NCBI GenBank assembly: GCA_016288175.1
Contig: JAEEYN010000141.1
Span: forward strand, 1-19,426
Direction of reading: 5' to 3'
DNA length: 19,426 bases
From: Bacillota bacterium
GTDB lineage: Bacteria > Bacillota > Clostridia > Christensenellales > CAG-138
In this document: positions 1 through 7,143 of the stretch, piece after piece
Numbering within the stretch: position 1 is the stretch's first letter
Layout of the letters: every line of letters begins with the position of its first letter
Translations under genes and position numbers: made by a program
Notes under the pieces: generated by a model
The model's database searches: none
Told to the model about the DNA's origin: nothing
What the model saw: the letters and a program-made list of their open reading frames with translations, nothing else

Positions 1-186
1 AAAGCCGGAAGTGTCGTTGTTATGGTCTGTATCCTGATCATACTTATCACCGGAAGGATCGCCCGTTGCTTCCAGCAGATGCCCGGGCATGTCGGTTCCG
101 TTTGATGACGCCTCATGAGTCTTTCCGCAGCAGATTAGCGGAAAGCAGAAGATGGCGGCAATAATAAATACCAATAAACGCTTCAT
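1..186 (-). CDS. Putative lipoprotein, N-terminal part only (cut by window edge)
   Basis: An open frame runs from ATG at 186 to the window edge, 62 codons without a stop. The start is supported by a purine-rich GGAGAAAGG upstream. The product begins with MKRLLV, a hydrophobic stretch, then Pro-Leu-Ile-Cys-Cys-Gly-Lys. This looks like a type II signal peptide, with Cys19 or Cys20 as the lipid-modified residue; the -1 residue is not ideal for a lipobox. The mature part seen is hydrophilic and rich in Asp, Asn, Ser and Thr, as in a linker after a lipid anchor. It would sit on the outer face of the membrane. It lies 77 bp downstream of the secreted protein at 264-698 on the same strand, with a strong hairpin between them, so they may be co-transcribed. 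No functional domain is visible in the fragment and I do not recognise a family. Confidence 0.7.
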   Translation of the reverse strand, partial: MKRLLVFIIAAIFCFPLICCGKTHEASSNGTDMPGHLLEATGDPSGDKYDQDTDHNNDTSGF

Positions 187-213
187 AATTTTTCCTTTCT
201 CCGTTGTGCCGCA

Positions 214-237
214 AGCGGCATCAGATCCGATGCCGCT
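214..237 (-). other. Intercistronic hairpin
   Basis: A perfect 9-bp inverted repeat (AGCGGCATC / GATGCCGCT) with a 6-nt loop lies between the stop of the 264-698 gene and the start of the lipoprotein gene. The stem can extend outward (GCA / TGC with a bulge). No T-run follows on the minus strand, so it is not a classical terminator. It may stabilise or separate the two messages. Confidence 0.55.
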
Positions 238-263
238 GCAATGCTTAAGTTCAGCTCACCATG

Positions 264-698
264 TTACGGCAGCACAATCGTATGACGAGCATCGCCGTTT
301 ACATAGTATTCACACTCGGCATATACAATATGATATCCGGTATGCGCATATTGCTCTACATTTGTGATTGTAAATTGGCCGGTCATTCCGATTTGAAATG
401 AAGGATAAAAATAGGAAATGTAATTTCCACCATCCTTCACCATGAAAGAAACTCTTGTAGTGTAGTCATTGGGAGCAAGATAATGAATCGTACCGGGAAT
501 ATATGTAAGTGTTATTTTGCCGGTAAGATCATCTTTTCCGTCAAGTATTGCTTCATAATAGGCGTTTACACCAATACCCTGCAGAGTGTCATTGTAGTCG
601 TCATACCAATAGCGTCTGCCCGCCGCAAGTGCGGGCATTGCCGCGCCGATAATAATAACGGCGCAAAGAAGAAGTGCGGTGATTCGTTTGGTTTTCAT
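264..698 (-). CDS. Hypothetical secreted protein, 144 aa
   Basis: The product starts MKTKR, followed by a hydrophobic core and an ALA-A site near residues 24-27, a clear Sec signal peptide with no lipobox. The mature part, about 118 residues, is rich in Tyr, Thr, Gly and Asp, with alternating hydrophobic and polar stretches that suggest a small beta-sandwich exported outside the cell. I do not recognise a family. The ribosome binding site is weak (AGG eight bases before ATG), and a promoter with an unusual folded leader lies upstream (796-824 and 709-786). Codon use is more AT-rich than in the genes from 1213 onward (ATA, ACA and AGA codons), so this end of the window may be accessory DNA. 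It is followed on the same strand by a lipoprotein gene. Confidence 0.75.
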   Translation of the reverse strand: MKTKRITALLLCAVIIIGAAMPALAAGRRYWYDDYNDTLQGIGVNAYYEAILDGKDDLTGKITLTYIPGTIHYLAPNDYTTRVSFMVKDGGNYISYFYPSFQIGMTGQFTITNVEQYAHTGYHIVYAECEYYVNGDARHTIVLP

Positions 699-708
699 AG
701 GAAAAACC

Positions 709-786
709 TACTGTCTTAATATTTGACAGCAGGATTCAGAGAAAGCTGCAGCGCAATAGCCGCCGACAGTAATCCGTCATCCTGTC
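709..786 (-). promoter_or_regulatory. Structured mRNA leader with four complementary segments
   Basis: In transcript order the leader has GACAGGAT (786-779), TACTGTC (771-765), ATCCTGCTGTC (735-725) and GACAGTA (715-709). Segments 1 and 2 can pair and so can 3 and 4, or alternatively 1 with 3 and 2 with 4. Segment 4 touches the weak ribosome binding site of the gene starting at 698. The predicted transcription start, just after the -10 box at 796, puts segment 1 at the 5' end of the RNA. The pairing is seen in the sequence; any switching function is inferred. Confidence 0.4.
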
Positions 787-795
787 GTCAATTGA

Positions 796-824
796 ATAAT
801 AAACTTATTCGATTTATTTGTCAA
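796..824 (-). promoter_or_regulatory. Sigma-A promoter for the secreted-protein gene at 264-698
   Basis: On the minus strand, TTGACA (819-824) and TATTAT (796-801) are separated by 17 bp. The -35 box is perfect and the -10 box matches five of six. It lies about 100 bp upstream of the ATG at 698 in AT-rich non-coding DNA. Confidence 0.75.
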
Positions 825-1154
825 GGCAATCAATTGTCGAAGACACACGAGTTTTATGAAAAAATGTCAATGATTTTAAATTTCGGCTTCGCTTATGCTT
901 TTATAAAACTAATAGTCTCAGAGGACTTTAATAAATTGCGACATTATTCAGCGTGTGTTCGTATTTACGCATCGACGTTTCTTCAATGAGCTTTTTACCG
1001 CGCCGGTTTTGCCCGGCGCGGATTATGATTTCACGGAGAACAAAGGAGCGCTCCGCTTTCAAACGGCAGATCCTTCTGCCGTACCTCCGTTTGTTCACCG
1101 TGCGCTCTTAATTTGTCCTGATTTGTCGAATGTATGAAAGGTATTTTTTTGAAA
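825..1154. other. Non-coding gap with dense inverted repeats (998-1102)
   Basis: No convincing gene was found here; the short open frames lack ribosome binding sites and coding bias. From 825 to 997 the DNA is AT-rich. From 998 to 1021 there is a perfect 9-bp GC stem (CCGCGCCGG / CCGGCGCGG, loop TTTTGC). From 1032 to 1102 a larger nested structure follows: outer arms 1032-1048 and 1085-1102 are nearly complementary, an inner perfect 8-bp stem (ACGGCAGA / TCTGCCGT, loop TCCT) spans 1063-1082, and there is a GGAGCGCTCC palindrome at 1045-1054. It could be a small structured RNA or a palindromic intergenic repeat. Confidence 0.5.
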
Positions 1155-1177
1155 ACAAAAATAGGGCAAAATGCCCG
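1155..1177 (-). terminator. Rho-independent terminator of the recG operon
   Basis: Reading the minus strand after the radical SAM stop codon, GGGCA-TTT-TGCCC is followed by TATTTTTGTTTT. The stem is short (5 bp) but GC-rich and is followed at once by the T-tract. It lies 36 bp beyond the stop at 1213, where an operon end is expected. Confidence 0.65.
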
Positions 1178-1212
1178 GTCAGATGCTGGTTGGAACGGCT
1201 TATTCCCCGCTT

Positions 1213-2274
1213 CTACAGTTTCAGGATCTTTGTCGGCGCCCCGAGATTCGCAAGGCCGCGGCAGATCACGCTCGCCTCGTCGCTGAATAAAAGGTCTCCC
1301 GGCAGACGCTTCAGTGCGCGGATCAGTTCGGCCTCGTCCGGCAAAATGCCTATGTCGTAGAATGCACCGTAATCCCGGTTGCCCGGCAGCCCGTCGATGA
1401 AGGCCGCGGTCTCCGCAATATTCAAAGATTGCAGATCGCCGAGAAGAAGCGTTTCAACGCCGGTGTTGCCGACGTACAGGCGGCGGTCCTGATGAACGCA
1501 GAGGTAAAGCTCTTCCTGAGGCGCGGCAAACAGTTCTTTCAGCTTCAGGCCGTTTTCCAGCCGGTCAATGACGGCGCGGACGGTGCCGCTTTCGGCTCGT
1601 TCAAAGAGTTCGTCCGTATCCTGCTGCCATCCTTCGAGCCTCGGACGAAGCGCAAGCAGCGTTCCCATTGTAGCGCGGCAGGATTCGAACTCGGGCATAT
1701 TCGCGTGCGGGGTATAGTTCGGGATCGCAAAAAAGATATAGTCCGGCTGCAGTCCGTTCAGGATGCCGTCGATTTCCTCGGCATCCTCATCGAAAAAGCG
1801 GTTCAGCATCAAGGAGACGTTGATTCTGGCGCCGCAGGAGCGCATGAAGCGGGCTGCCTGCAGCGACGCCGAGCGCGCGCCTTCCCTGCGAACGATAAAA
1901 TCGTGGTGTTCCGCGCTTCCGTGGAGCGTTATTCCGAATTCATCGCAGCCGCAGTCGAGATAAGCCTTCATCACTTCCGTTCTGTCCTTCCGGTTCATCA
2001 GAGCGATGCCCGAAGTCATGCCGTGATGAAAATTTACGATATGCTTCGTTTCGGAAGCGGCGCGGATTATTTCCGCGATTTGAGGATGGTTCATCGGCTC
2101 GTTGTCGAGCGTCATGCTTGCGTTATACGGCAGCGCTGCGGTGAGCTCATCCAGCTTTTCGATGCATAAAATTGCGTCGCGAAGGGGCATATTCCTCCCC
2201 GGACCGCCGTTGACATAACAATGTCTGCAGCGGGTATTGCATCCGGATATAAGCAGATCGAAATTTAATTCCAT
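1213..2274 (-). CDS. Radical SAM protein, 353 aa, function unknown
   Basis: The N-terminus carries the radical SAM cluster motif C12-x3-C16-x2-C19 followed by Tyr, only 11 residues into the protein, as in compact radical SAM enzymes that bind a 4Fe-4S cluster and S-adenosylmethionine. Later it has TLDNEPMNHP near residue 55, which stands where the SAM-binding GGE-type motif lies in relatives. The C-terminal region (after about residue 255) has LYLCVHQD and LYVGNTG, resembling the fold around SPASM/Twitch domains, but the cysteine pattern needed for an auxiliary cluster is not evident. The start ATG at 2274 has only a weak AAGG upstream. The gene begins 19 bp after the recG stop and is last in the asp23-fakA-recG operon. 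No candidate peptide substrate lies beside it. The superfamily call is firm; the reaction is unknown. Confidence 0.88.
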   Translation of the reverse strand: MELNFDLLISGCNTRCRHCYVNGGPGRNMPLRDAILCIEKLDELTAALPYNASMTLDNEPMNHPQIAEIIRAASETKHIVNFHHGMTSGIALMNRKDRTEVMKAYLDCGCDEFGITLHGSAEHHDFIVRREGARSASLQAARFMRSCGARINVSLMLNRFFDEDAEEIDGILNGLQPDYIFFAIPNYTPHANMPEFESCRATMGTLLALRPRLEGWQQDTDELFERAESGTVRAVIDRLENGLKLKELFAAPQEELYLCVHQDRRLYVGNTGVETLLLGDLQSLNIAETAAFIDGLPGNRDYGAFYDIGILPDEAELIRALKRLPGDLLFSDEASVICRGLANLGAPTKILKL

Positions 2275-2293
2275 ACCGTTTATGCCTTAAAGA

Positions 2294-4309
2294 TCAGTTG
2301 ATCACTACATTATTAAGAGCATGCTCGTATTTGCGCATCGCTTTTTCGATCAGCATGCGGCAGTCTTCGCTGTCGCCGTGCATCAGCTCCACTGCAAAGT
2401 CCCTTGCCCTCTCGAGCGTTTTGAGATCCGTCGCGAGCGCCGCCGCAGCGAATTCGCTTACGCCGTGCTGCCGCATCCCGATAAGCTCGCCCGGACCGCG
2501 GGTCTCAAGATCCTTTTTCGCGATCTCGAAGCCGTCGTTCGTTTCCGTCATGAAGCGGAGCCTTTCAAGGGCGGTCTTCGAGGATGAACCGGTCAGAAGG
2601 AAGCACCAACTCGCCTTTTGGCCGCGGCCGACGCGCCCGCGGAGCTGATGCAGCTGCGCAAGGCCGAAGCGTTCCGCCGATTCGATGACCATGATACAGG
2701 CGTTCGGAACGTCCACGCCGACCTCGATGACCGTTGTCGAAACGAGCAGGTCGAGCTCTCCCTTTCGGAAACTCTCCATCAGCGCGTCCTTCTCCGCCGC
2801 CTTCAGCTTCCCGTGGAGCAGGCCGATGCGCAGGCCGAGATTTTCCTTCAGTTCCGCGAAAAGCGTTTCCGCGGACTGCACTCCGGCAAGGTCCTCGTTT
2901 TCGTCGATCATCGGGCAGACGACATACGCCTGAACTTTCTCCGATGCGATCAGCTTTTCGATATAGCGGTACATATCGATGCGCTTGTTTTCCGGCACGA
3001 GCTTCGTTACAGGCGGCTTCCTTCCGGGCGGCATTCCGCGCACGACGGAGATATCGAGGTCGCCGTAAAGGATCAGTGAAAGGGTCCGTGGGATCGGCGT
3101 CGCGCTCATGATCATCGTATCCGGCGCTTCGCCTTTTTTGCCGATCGCCGCACGCTGGCGAACGCCGAAGCGATGCTGCTCGTCGGTGATCACAACGCCG
3201 AGCTTTGAAAACTCAACGCCGTTCTCGATCAGCGCGTGGGTGCCCGTGACGGCGATGAAATGCCCGTCCGCGATCCCCGCAAGGGTCTCGCGGCGCTCCT
3301 TCGCGCTCATATGGCCGGTCAGTATCGCCGCTCGGTCGCCGAAGAAACGCCTGAGCTGAGTGAAATGCTGCTCGGCAAGGATCTCCGTCGGCGCCATCAG
3401 GACGGACTGATAACCGTTCTTTGCCGCGACGCACATCGCATAGAGCGCAAGGATCGTTTTTCCGGAGCCGACGTCGCCCTGAATAAGGCGGCTCATTGGC
3501 TGCGGCGACGCCATATCGAGCGCGATCTCGCTCATCACGCTGTATTGCGCTTCGGTCGGCTCGAACGGGAGTTTTTCGAGGAATTCCGCCAGAACGCCCG
3601 AGGTATTGAACGCGATGCCCGTTTCGCCTTTTTTGTTCCCGCGGATCGTTTCGAGAACGATCGTCAGCACCGCGGCGTCCTCGAAAGCGAGGCGTTCCCT
3701 TGCCGCCGAGAGCAGCTGCATGTTTTCCGGGAAATGCACCGTTTCCGTCGCTTCGCGCAGACCGATCAGACCGTATTTTTCGAGATACCGCTGCGGGATC
3801 GTTTCGGCGATCCCCTCCCCGCATGCGGAAAGCGCGGCTTTCACCGCTTTTCGGATCACGCTTTGCGAAATGCCCCGAACGAGGGGATAAACGGGCACGA
3901 CGCCCGGAAGTTCCTTAACGAACGAAGCGCGAAGCAGCCTCGCGCCGCTGCGCCTGTCCATCGTTCCGACGATGTATCCGCCGGGCTCCTTCGGGATGCC
4001 GCGAAGCATATAAGGCTGGTTGAACCAGGTCGCGACTGCGTTCCCGCTCTCGTCGCCGATCGAAACGGAGATCACGGTCATGCCCGTTTTCGCCCGGAAA
4101 ACGCTCGGTTTGCCGATGAAACCGATCCGGACCGCCGCCGCTTCGCCGTCGCCTATATCGGCGATCTTCTTCGGCGCGGAATAATCGAGGTAGCCCCGGG
4201 GCATGAATCCGAGGATATCCTCCAATGAAAAAAGGCCCAGTCGGGCGAGCTGTTCAGCTCTCCCCGGGCCGATTCCTTTGATTGAAGTCAATCCCTGCGC
4301 CGGATCCAA
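2294..4309 (-). CDS. recG: ATP-dependent DNA helicase RecG
   Basis: RecG remodels stalled replication forks and branch-migrates Holliday junctions. The N-terminal wedge region carries a helix-hairpin-helix-like SIKGIGPGRAEQL. The helicase core has Walker A GDVGSGKT, motif II DEQH in ITDEQHRFG, motif III MSATPIPRTL, and the RecG signatures IEVGVDVPNA and HQLRGRVGRG, ending in the conserved GELIGMRQHG region. I chose TTG at 4309, which lies one base past the upstream fakA stop (TAA at 4313-4311) and has GGTGGA five bases before it. A longer open frame reaches 4393 but would overlap fakA and has no family match at its N-terminus. The 671-residue product is close to the usual 680-690. The order Asp23–FakA–RecG is common in Bacillota. 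Confidence 0.96.
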   Translation of the reverse strand: MDPAQGLTSIKGIGPGRAEQLARLGLFSLEDILGFMPRGYLDYSAPKKIADIGDGEAAAVRIGFIGKPSVFRAKTGMTVISVSIGDESGNAVATWFNQPYMLRGIPKEPGGYIVGTMDRRSGARLLRASFVKELPGVVPVYPLVRGISQSVIRKAVKAALSACGEGIAETIPQRYLEKYGLIGLREATETVHFPENMQLLSAARERLAFEDAAVLTIVLETIRGNKKGETGIAFNTSGVLAEFLEKLPFEPTEAQYSVMSEIALDMASPQPMSRLIQGDVGSGKTILALYAMCVAAKNGYQSVLMAPTEILAEQHFTQLRRFFGDRAAILTGHMSAKERRETLAGIADGHFIAVTGTHALIENGVEFSKLGVVITDEQHRFGVRQRAAIGKKGEAPDTMIMSATPIPRTLSLILYGDLDISVVRGMPPGRKPPVTKLVPENKRIDMYRYIEKLIASEKVQAYVVCPMIDENEDLAGVQSAETLFAELKENLGLRIGLLHGKLKAAEKDALMESFRKGELDLLVSTTVIEVGVDVPNACIMVIESAERFGLAQLHQLRGRVGRGQKASWCFLLTGSSSKTALERLRFMTETNDGFEIAKKDLETRGPGELIGMRQHGVSEFAAAALATDLKTLERARDFAVELMHGDSEDCRMLIEKAMRKYEHALNNVVIN

Positions 4310-4310
4310 T

Positions 4311-5954
4311 TTATTCCACCGCGACGTAGTAATAGTAGAGCGGCTGACCGCCGTACTGCGCGGCGAACTCCGCTTCCGGATATTTCTCCGCAAGCTTTTC
4401 GCAAAGCGCTTCGGCGTCCTCCTTCGGAGTGTCGCTGCCGTAATAGAGTGTCACGATGCCGTCATTACCGCGGTCGGCGAAGATCCCGTCGATCAGGTTT
4501 TCGGTGGTTTCGGCAATATCATGCCCGACGACGGCAATCTTGCTTTCGACGATGCCGATGATGTCGTTGACGGCAATGGTCTTGCCCTCGAAGGAAGTGT
4601 CGCGAACGGCGAATGTCACGGAGCCGGAAACAACGTTTTCGAGCGATTCGGTCATCGATTCCTTGTTGGAATCGATGTCGCCTTCCGGATTGAAGCCGAT
4701 CATCGCGCTGATGCCCTGGACGATCGTCCTGCTCGGGATCACGATCACGTTGCGGTCGCTGATCTCCGCTGCCTGCTGCGCTGCCATGATGATATTCGGG
4801 TTATTGGGAAGCACGAAAACGTTCCTCGCGTTGGCTTTTTTGATCGCCTGGGAGATAACATCGATGCTGGGATTCATAGTCTGGCCGCCGGTGATGATCG
4901 AATCAACGCCGAGGCTCTTGAGAATCTCGTCGATGCCATCGCCCGCGCTCACGGCCACAACAGCCATTTCCTTTTCGCTGGCCTTGAGCTGCTCCGCGAT
5001 GGCGCGGTTCTGCTCGCGCATGTTCTCGATCTTGACCTTATCAATCTCTCCGAGAGCGAGCGCGTACTGCAGCACCTTGCCGGGCGCGTTGGAATGGACA
5101 TGGACCTTGATCATTCCGCCATCGTGAACAACAACGACGGAATCGCCGATCTTCATCAGCTTATCGCGGAATTTTTCAACATCCGCCGCAGCTACCGATT
5201 CGGGGATCCTCGTTACGAAGAACTCCGTGCAGTAGCCGAATTTGATCTCGTTGACGTCTTCAAGGCTGATATCCTGCGCCGCATCGGTCTCCGACTCCTT
5301 CTTGATGAAGCCGAGAAGATCCTCGCCTGGCTCTTCGCCGTCGAGAGCGAGTTTGAAGCCGCGGTAGATGGTCAGAAGGCCCATGCCGCCGGAATCGAGA
5401 ACGCCCGCTTCCTTCAGAACGGGAAGCAGTTCCGGCGTTTTCTTCAGCGCCGCCTCGCCGCTTTCGATCATCACGTCGATCACGTTATAGGCGTCCGCGC
5501 CCCTTGAAACGGAGCGGGCAACGCTTTCGCTCATCATGCGGGCAACGGTCAGCATCGTGCCTTCCTTGGGCTTCATGACCGCCTTATACGCCGCCTCCGT
5601 ACCGCCGGAAAGCGCCGCAGCGAGCAGCTCGCCCGTGATATTGTCCTTCGTTCCCTTCAGTGCGCGGGAAAAACCGCGGAAGATCTGGGAAAGGATGACG
5701 CCGGAGTTGCCCCTCGCGCCTTTCAGAGCGCCGGTGGCAAGCGCCGCGGCCAGTTCATCGATCGCATCGGTCTTCACCGAATTGATCTCCATAACGGCGC
5801 GCTGCATGGTCATGGACATATTGGTTCCGGTATCGCCGTCGGGAACCGGGAAAACATTCATAGAGTCAATGGTCGCTTTGTTCTTTTCAAGGCAAGCTGC
5901 ACCCATAAGGAGCATGCTGCGGAACAGCGGCCCGTCAATCGTACGCTTGAGCAA
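4311..5954 (-). CDS. fakA: Fatty acid kinase catalytic subunit FakA-like (DAK2/YloV family)
   Basis: This family phosphorylates exogenous fatty acids held by a FakB (DegV) carrier, feeding them into phospholipid synthesis. The N-terminal DAK2 domain has the nucleotide/metal motif NVFPVPDGDTGTNM (about residues 33-46) and the glycine-rich GALKGARGNSGVILSQIFRG. A middle domain follows, and the C-terminal domain ends in the family-typical GGQPLYYYYVAVE. I prefer the TTG start at 5954, eight bases after a clean GGAGG; the TTG at 5969 would place the ribosome binding site inside the gene. That gives 547 aa, normal for the family. It is 26 bp downstream of the Asp23/Gls24 gene and abuts recG. No fakB/degV gene is in this window. 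Confidence 0.93.
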   Translation of the reverse strand: MLKRTIDGPLFRSMLLMGAACLEKNKATIDSMNVFPVPDGDTGTNMSMTMQRAVMEINSVKTDAIDELAAALATGALKGARGNSGVILSQIFRGFSRALKGTKDNITGELLAAALSGGTEAAYKAVMKPKEGTMLTVARMMSESVARSVSRGADAYNVIDVMIESGEAALKKTPELLPVLKEAGVLDSGGMGLLTIYRGFKLALDGEEPGEDLLGFIKKESETDAAQDISLEDVNEIKFGYCTEFFVTRIPESVAAADVEKFRDKLMKIGDSVVVVHDGGMIKVHVHSNAPGKVLQYALALGEIDKVKIENMREQNRAIAEQLKASEKEMAVVAVSAGDGIDEILKSLGVDSIITGGQTMNPSIDVISQAIKKANARNVFVLPNNPNIIMAAQQAAEISDRNVIVIPSRTIVQGISAMIGFNPEGDIDSNKESMTESLENVVSGSVTFAVRDTSFEGKTIAVNDIIGIVESKIAVVGHDIAETTENLIDGIFADRGNDGIVTLYYGSDTPKEDAEALCEKLAEKYPEAEFAAQYGGQPLYYYYVAVE

Positions 5955-5980
5955 AGTTAGATCCTCCAAACAGTTCAGGC

Positions 5981-6334
5981 TCAGACCTGGATACCTTCAA
6001 CATAGAAATTGACCTTACGGACCTTTATCCCCGTCATTTCCTCCACGCGGTAGCGGACGTTGCTGACGGCGTTCTCCGCAACAGCGGGGAACGAGATTCC
6101 GTAAAGAAGAGTTACGAAAAGATCAATATCCACACGGTTGTCGTCAAGAGTTTCTACCTTCACTCCGCGGCGGATGTTGTCCCCGCCGATAAGCTGCCGC
6201 AGGGAATCCCCGGCGGTCTTGCTGTTCATTCCAACGATACCGTAGTTTTCGCAGGCTGCATACCCGGCAATGCTCGCAATTACGTCCTCATCGAGAGTGA
6301 TTGCGCCAAGCTCTGTTTTGATCGTTGCGGTCAT
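5981..6334 (-). CDS. Asp23/Gls24 family envelope stress response protein (YloU-like)
   Basis: The 117-residue product begins with a stretch in which an acidic-hydrophobic segment (ITLDEDVIASIAGYAA) leads into the Asp23/Gls24 core. It ends with the typical VRYRVEEMTGIKVRKVNFYVEGI. Members are small cytoplasmic proteins linked to cell-envelope homeostasis and often lie just upstream of the DAK2/FakA gene, as here. The start ATG at 6334 follows GGAGGTG at good spacing. A promoter at 6382-6410 makes it the first gene of the operon. The molecular role of the family is not well defined. It has no membrane segment. Confidence 0.93.
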   Translation of the reverse strand: MTATIKTELGAITLDEDVIASIAGYAACENYGIVGMNSKTAGDSLRQLIGGDNIRRGVKVETLDDNRVDIDLFVTLLYGISFPAVAENAVSNVRYRVEEMTGIKVRKVNFYVEGIQV

Positions 6335-6346
6335 AATGGCACCTCC

Positions 6347-6361
6347 GATTGAAATTCAATC
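6347..6361. promoter_or_regulatory. Inverted repeat in the leader of the Asp23–FakA–RecG operon
   Basis: GATTGAAATTCAATC is a perfect 7-bp inverted repeat around one central base, between the promoter and the ribosome binding site. Part of it recurs as CCGATTGAA at 6393-6401, inside the promoter spacer (compare 6345-6353). This could be an operator with two half-occupied sites. It does not match the FapR fatty-acid operator as I know it. Confidence 0.35.
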
Positions 6362-6381
6362 ATTTCTGATTTTTCACGCTT

Positions 6382-6410
6382 ATTTTATAGCATCCGATTG
6401 AATTTAGCAA
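6382..6410 (-). promoter_or_regulatory. Sigma-A promoter of the Asp23–FakA–RecG–radical SAM operon
   Basis: On the minus strand, TTGCTA (6405-6410) and TAAAAT (6382-6387) are separated by 17 bp. The boxes match four of six and five of six positions. It lies about 50 bp before the ATG at 6334 in an AT-rich gap. Confidence 0.6.
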
Positions 6411-6471
6411 GTATTCTTGCGAATCATTCACCGAAATGCCATATTTTTAATGATTATATTGAATATTTCGG

Positions 6472-6504
6472 GTTTTTCGCCCGTTTTTCGCCCGTTTTTC
6501 GCCC
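6472..6504. repeat. Three tandem copies of an 11-bp unit
   Basis: GTTTTTCGCCC is repeated three times exactly, head to tail, in the gap between the scpB stop and the Asp23-operon promoter. It reads GGGCGAAAAAC on the minus strand, the direction of transcription. It is too short and spacer-less to be CRISPR, and there is no inverted partner that would make it a terminator. Confidence 0.85.
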
Positions 6505-6536
6505 GCTTCGCTGCTTTTCCGGCTCCGGTGCGCCGT

Positions 6537-7139
6537 TCAGACGACGTCGATCGTTCCGCCCTCTTCCTCCTCCGGCTCCGAGGCGGGCATCGGCGGCAGC
6601 TCCCCGAGGGAATGCAGGCCGAATTTTCTGAGGAAGGAATCCGTCGTTCCGAAAAGCATCGGACGGCCGACGCAGTCCTTCCTGCCGAGCTCGCGGATGA
6701 GGCCCTGCCTGAGGAGCTGTGTCACGGAATATTCGCAGCGGACGCCGCGCACGGCCTCGATATCCGCCCTTGTGACGGGCTGGCGGTACGCAATCACGGA
6801 AAGGGTCTCCATCACCGAATCGCTGAGGCTTTTTTCCTCCGGCGGGGAGAGCAGGCTCACGACTTTTTCATAATAGGCGGGGTTCGTAACGAGCTGGACC
6901 GTCGTTTCGGTCACATAGGGCAGCACGCCCCTTCCGGCGGCGCGCATCTCCTGCTCCATTTCGGCAATGAGTTCGCGCACGCGCTGCTCCGGAAGATCGA
7001 AAACGCGCACAAGCTCCGCGAAGCCGATGGGCTCGCCCGAAACGAAAAGCAGACTTTCGACGGCACCGAAAAAGGCGGGCTTATCGAAAGCTTCGGCCGC
7101 TTCGGGTTCGGTATTGATGATCTCGTTCGTTTCTTCCAT
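6537..7139 (-). CDS. scpB: Segregation and condensation protein B
   Basis: ScpB is the winged-helix (kleisin-interacting) subunit that works with ScpA and SMC in bacterial condensin. The 200-residue product has the N-terminal hallmark AVESLLFVSGEPI at about residues 26-38 and the second winged helix with ETLSVIAYRQPVTRADIEAVRG and the GRPMLFGTT region, all ScpB signatures. A short acidic N-terminal extension precedes the domain and a Glu-rich tail follows it. The start is ATG at 7139, four bases after the scpA stop, so translation is probably coupled. It is the last gene of the M50–scpA–scpB unit. I saw no good hairpin-plus-T terminator after the stop. Confidence 0.95.
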   Translation of the reverse strand: MEETNEIINTEPEAAEAFDKPAFFGAVESLLFVSGEPIGFAELVRVFDLPEQRVRELIAEMEQEMRAAGRGVLPYVTETTVQLVTNPAYYEKVVSLLSPPEEKSLSDSVMETLSVIAYRQPVTRADIEAVRGVRCEYSVTQLLRQGLIRELGRKDCVGRPMLFGTTDSFLRKFGLHSLGELPPMPASEPEEEEGGTIDVV

Positions 7140-7143
7140 CCGC

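Noticed and set aside
998..1021. GC-rich 9-bp hairpin as a transcription terminator
   Set aside because: On neither strand does a T-run follow the stem. The terminator of the recG operon is better placed at 1155-1177.
723..1137. Short plus-strand frames of 88 and 60 codons in the gene-free gap
   Set aside because: They have no ribosome binding site or recognisable protein features and run through the promoter and the hairpin block.
4203..5507. A 434-codon plus-strand open frame
   Set aside because: It is antisense to fakA and the start of recG, whose motifs are unambiguous.
6472..6504. CRISPR array
   Set aside because: The repeats are only 11 bp and directly adjacent without spacers, and no cas genes are present.
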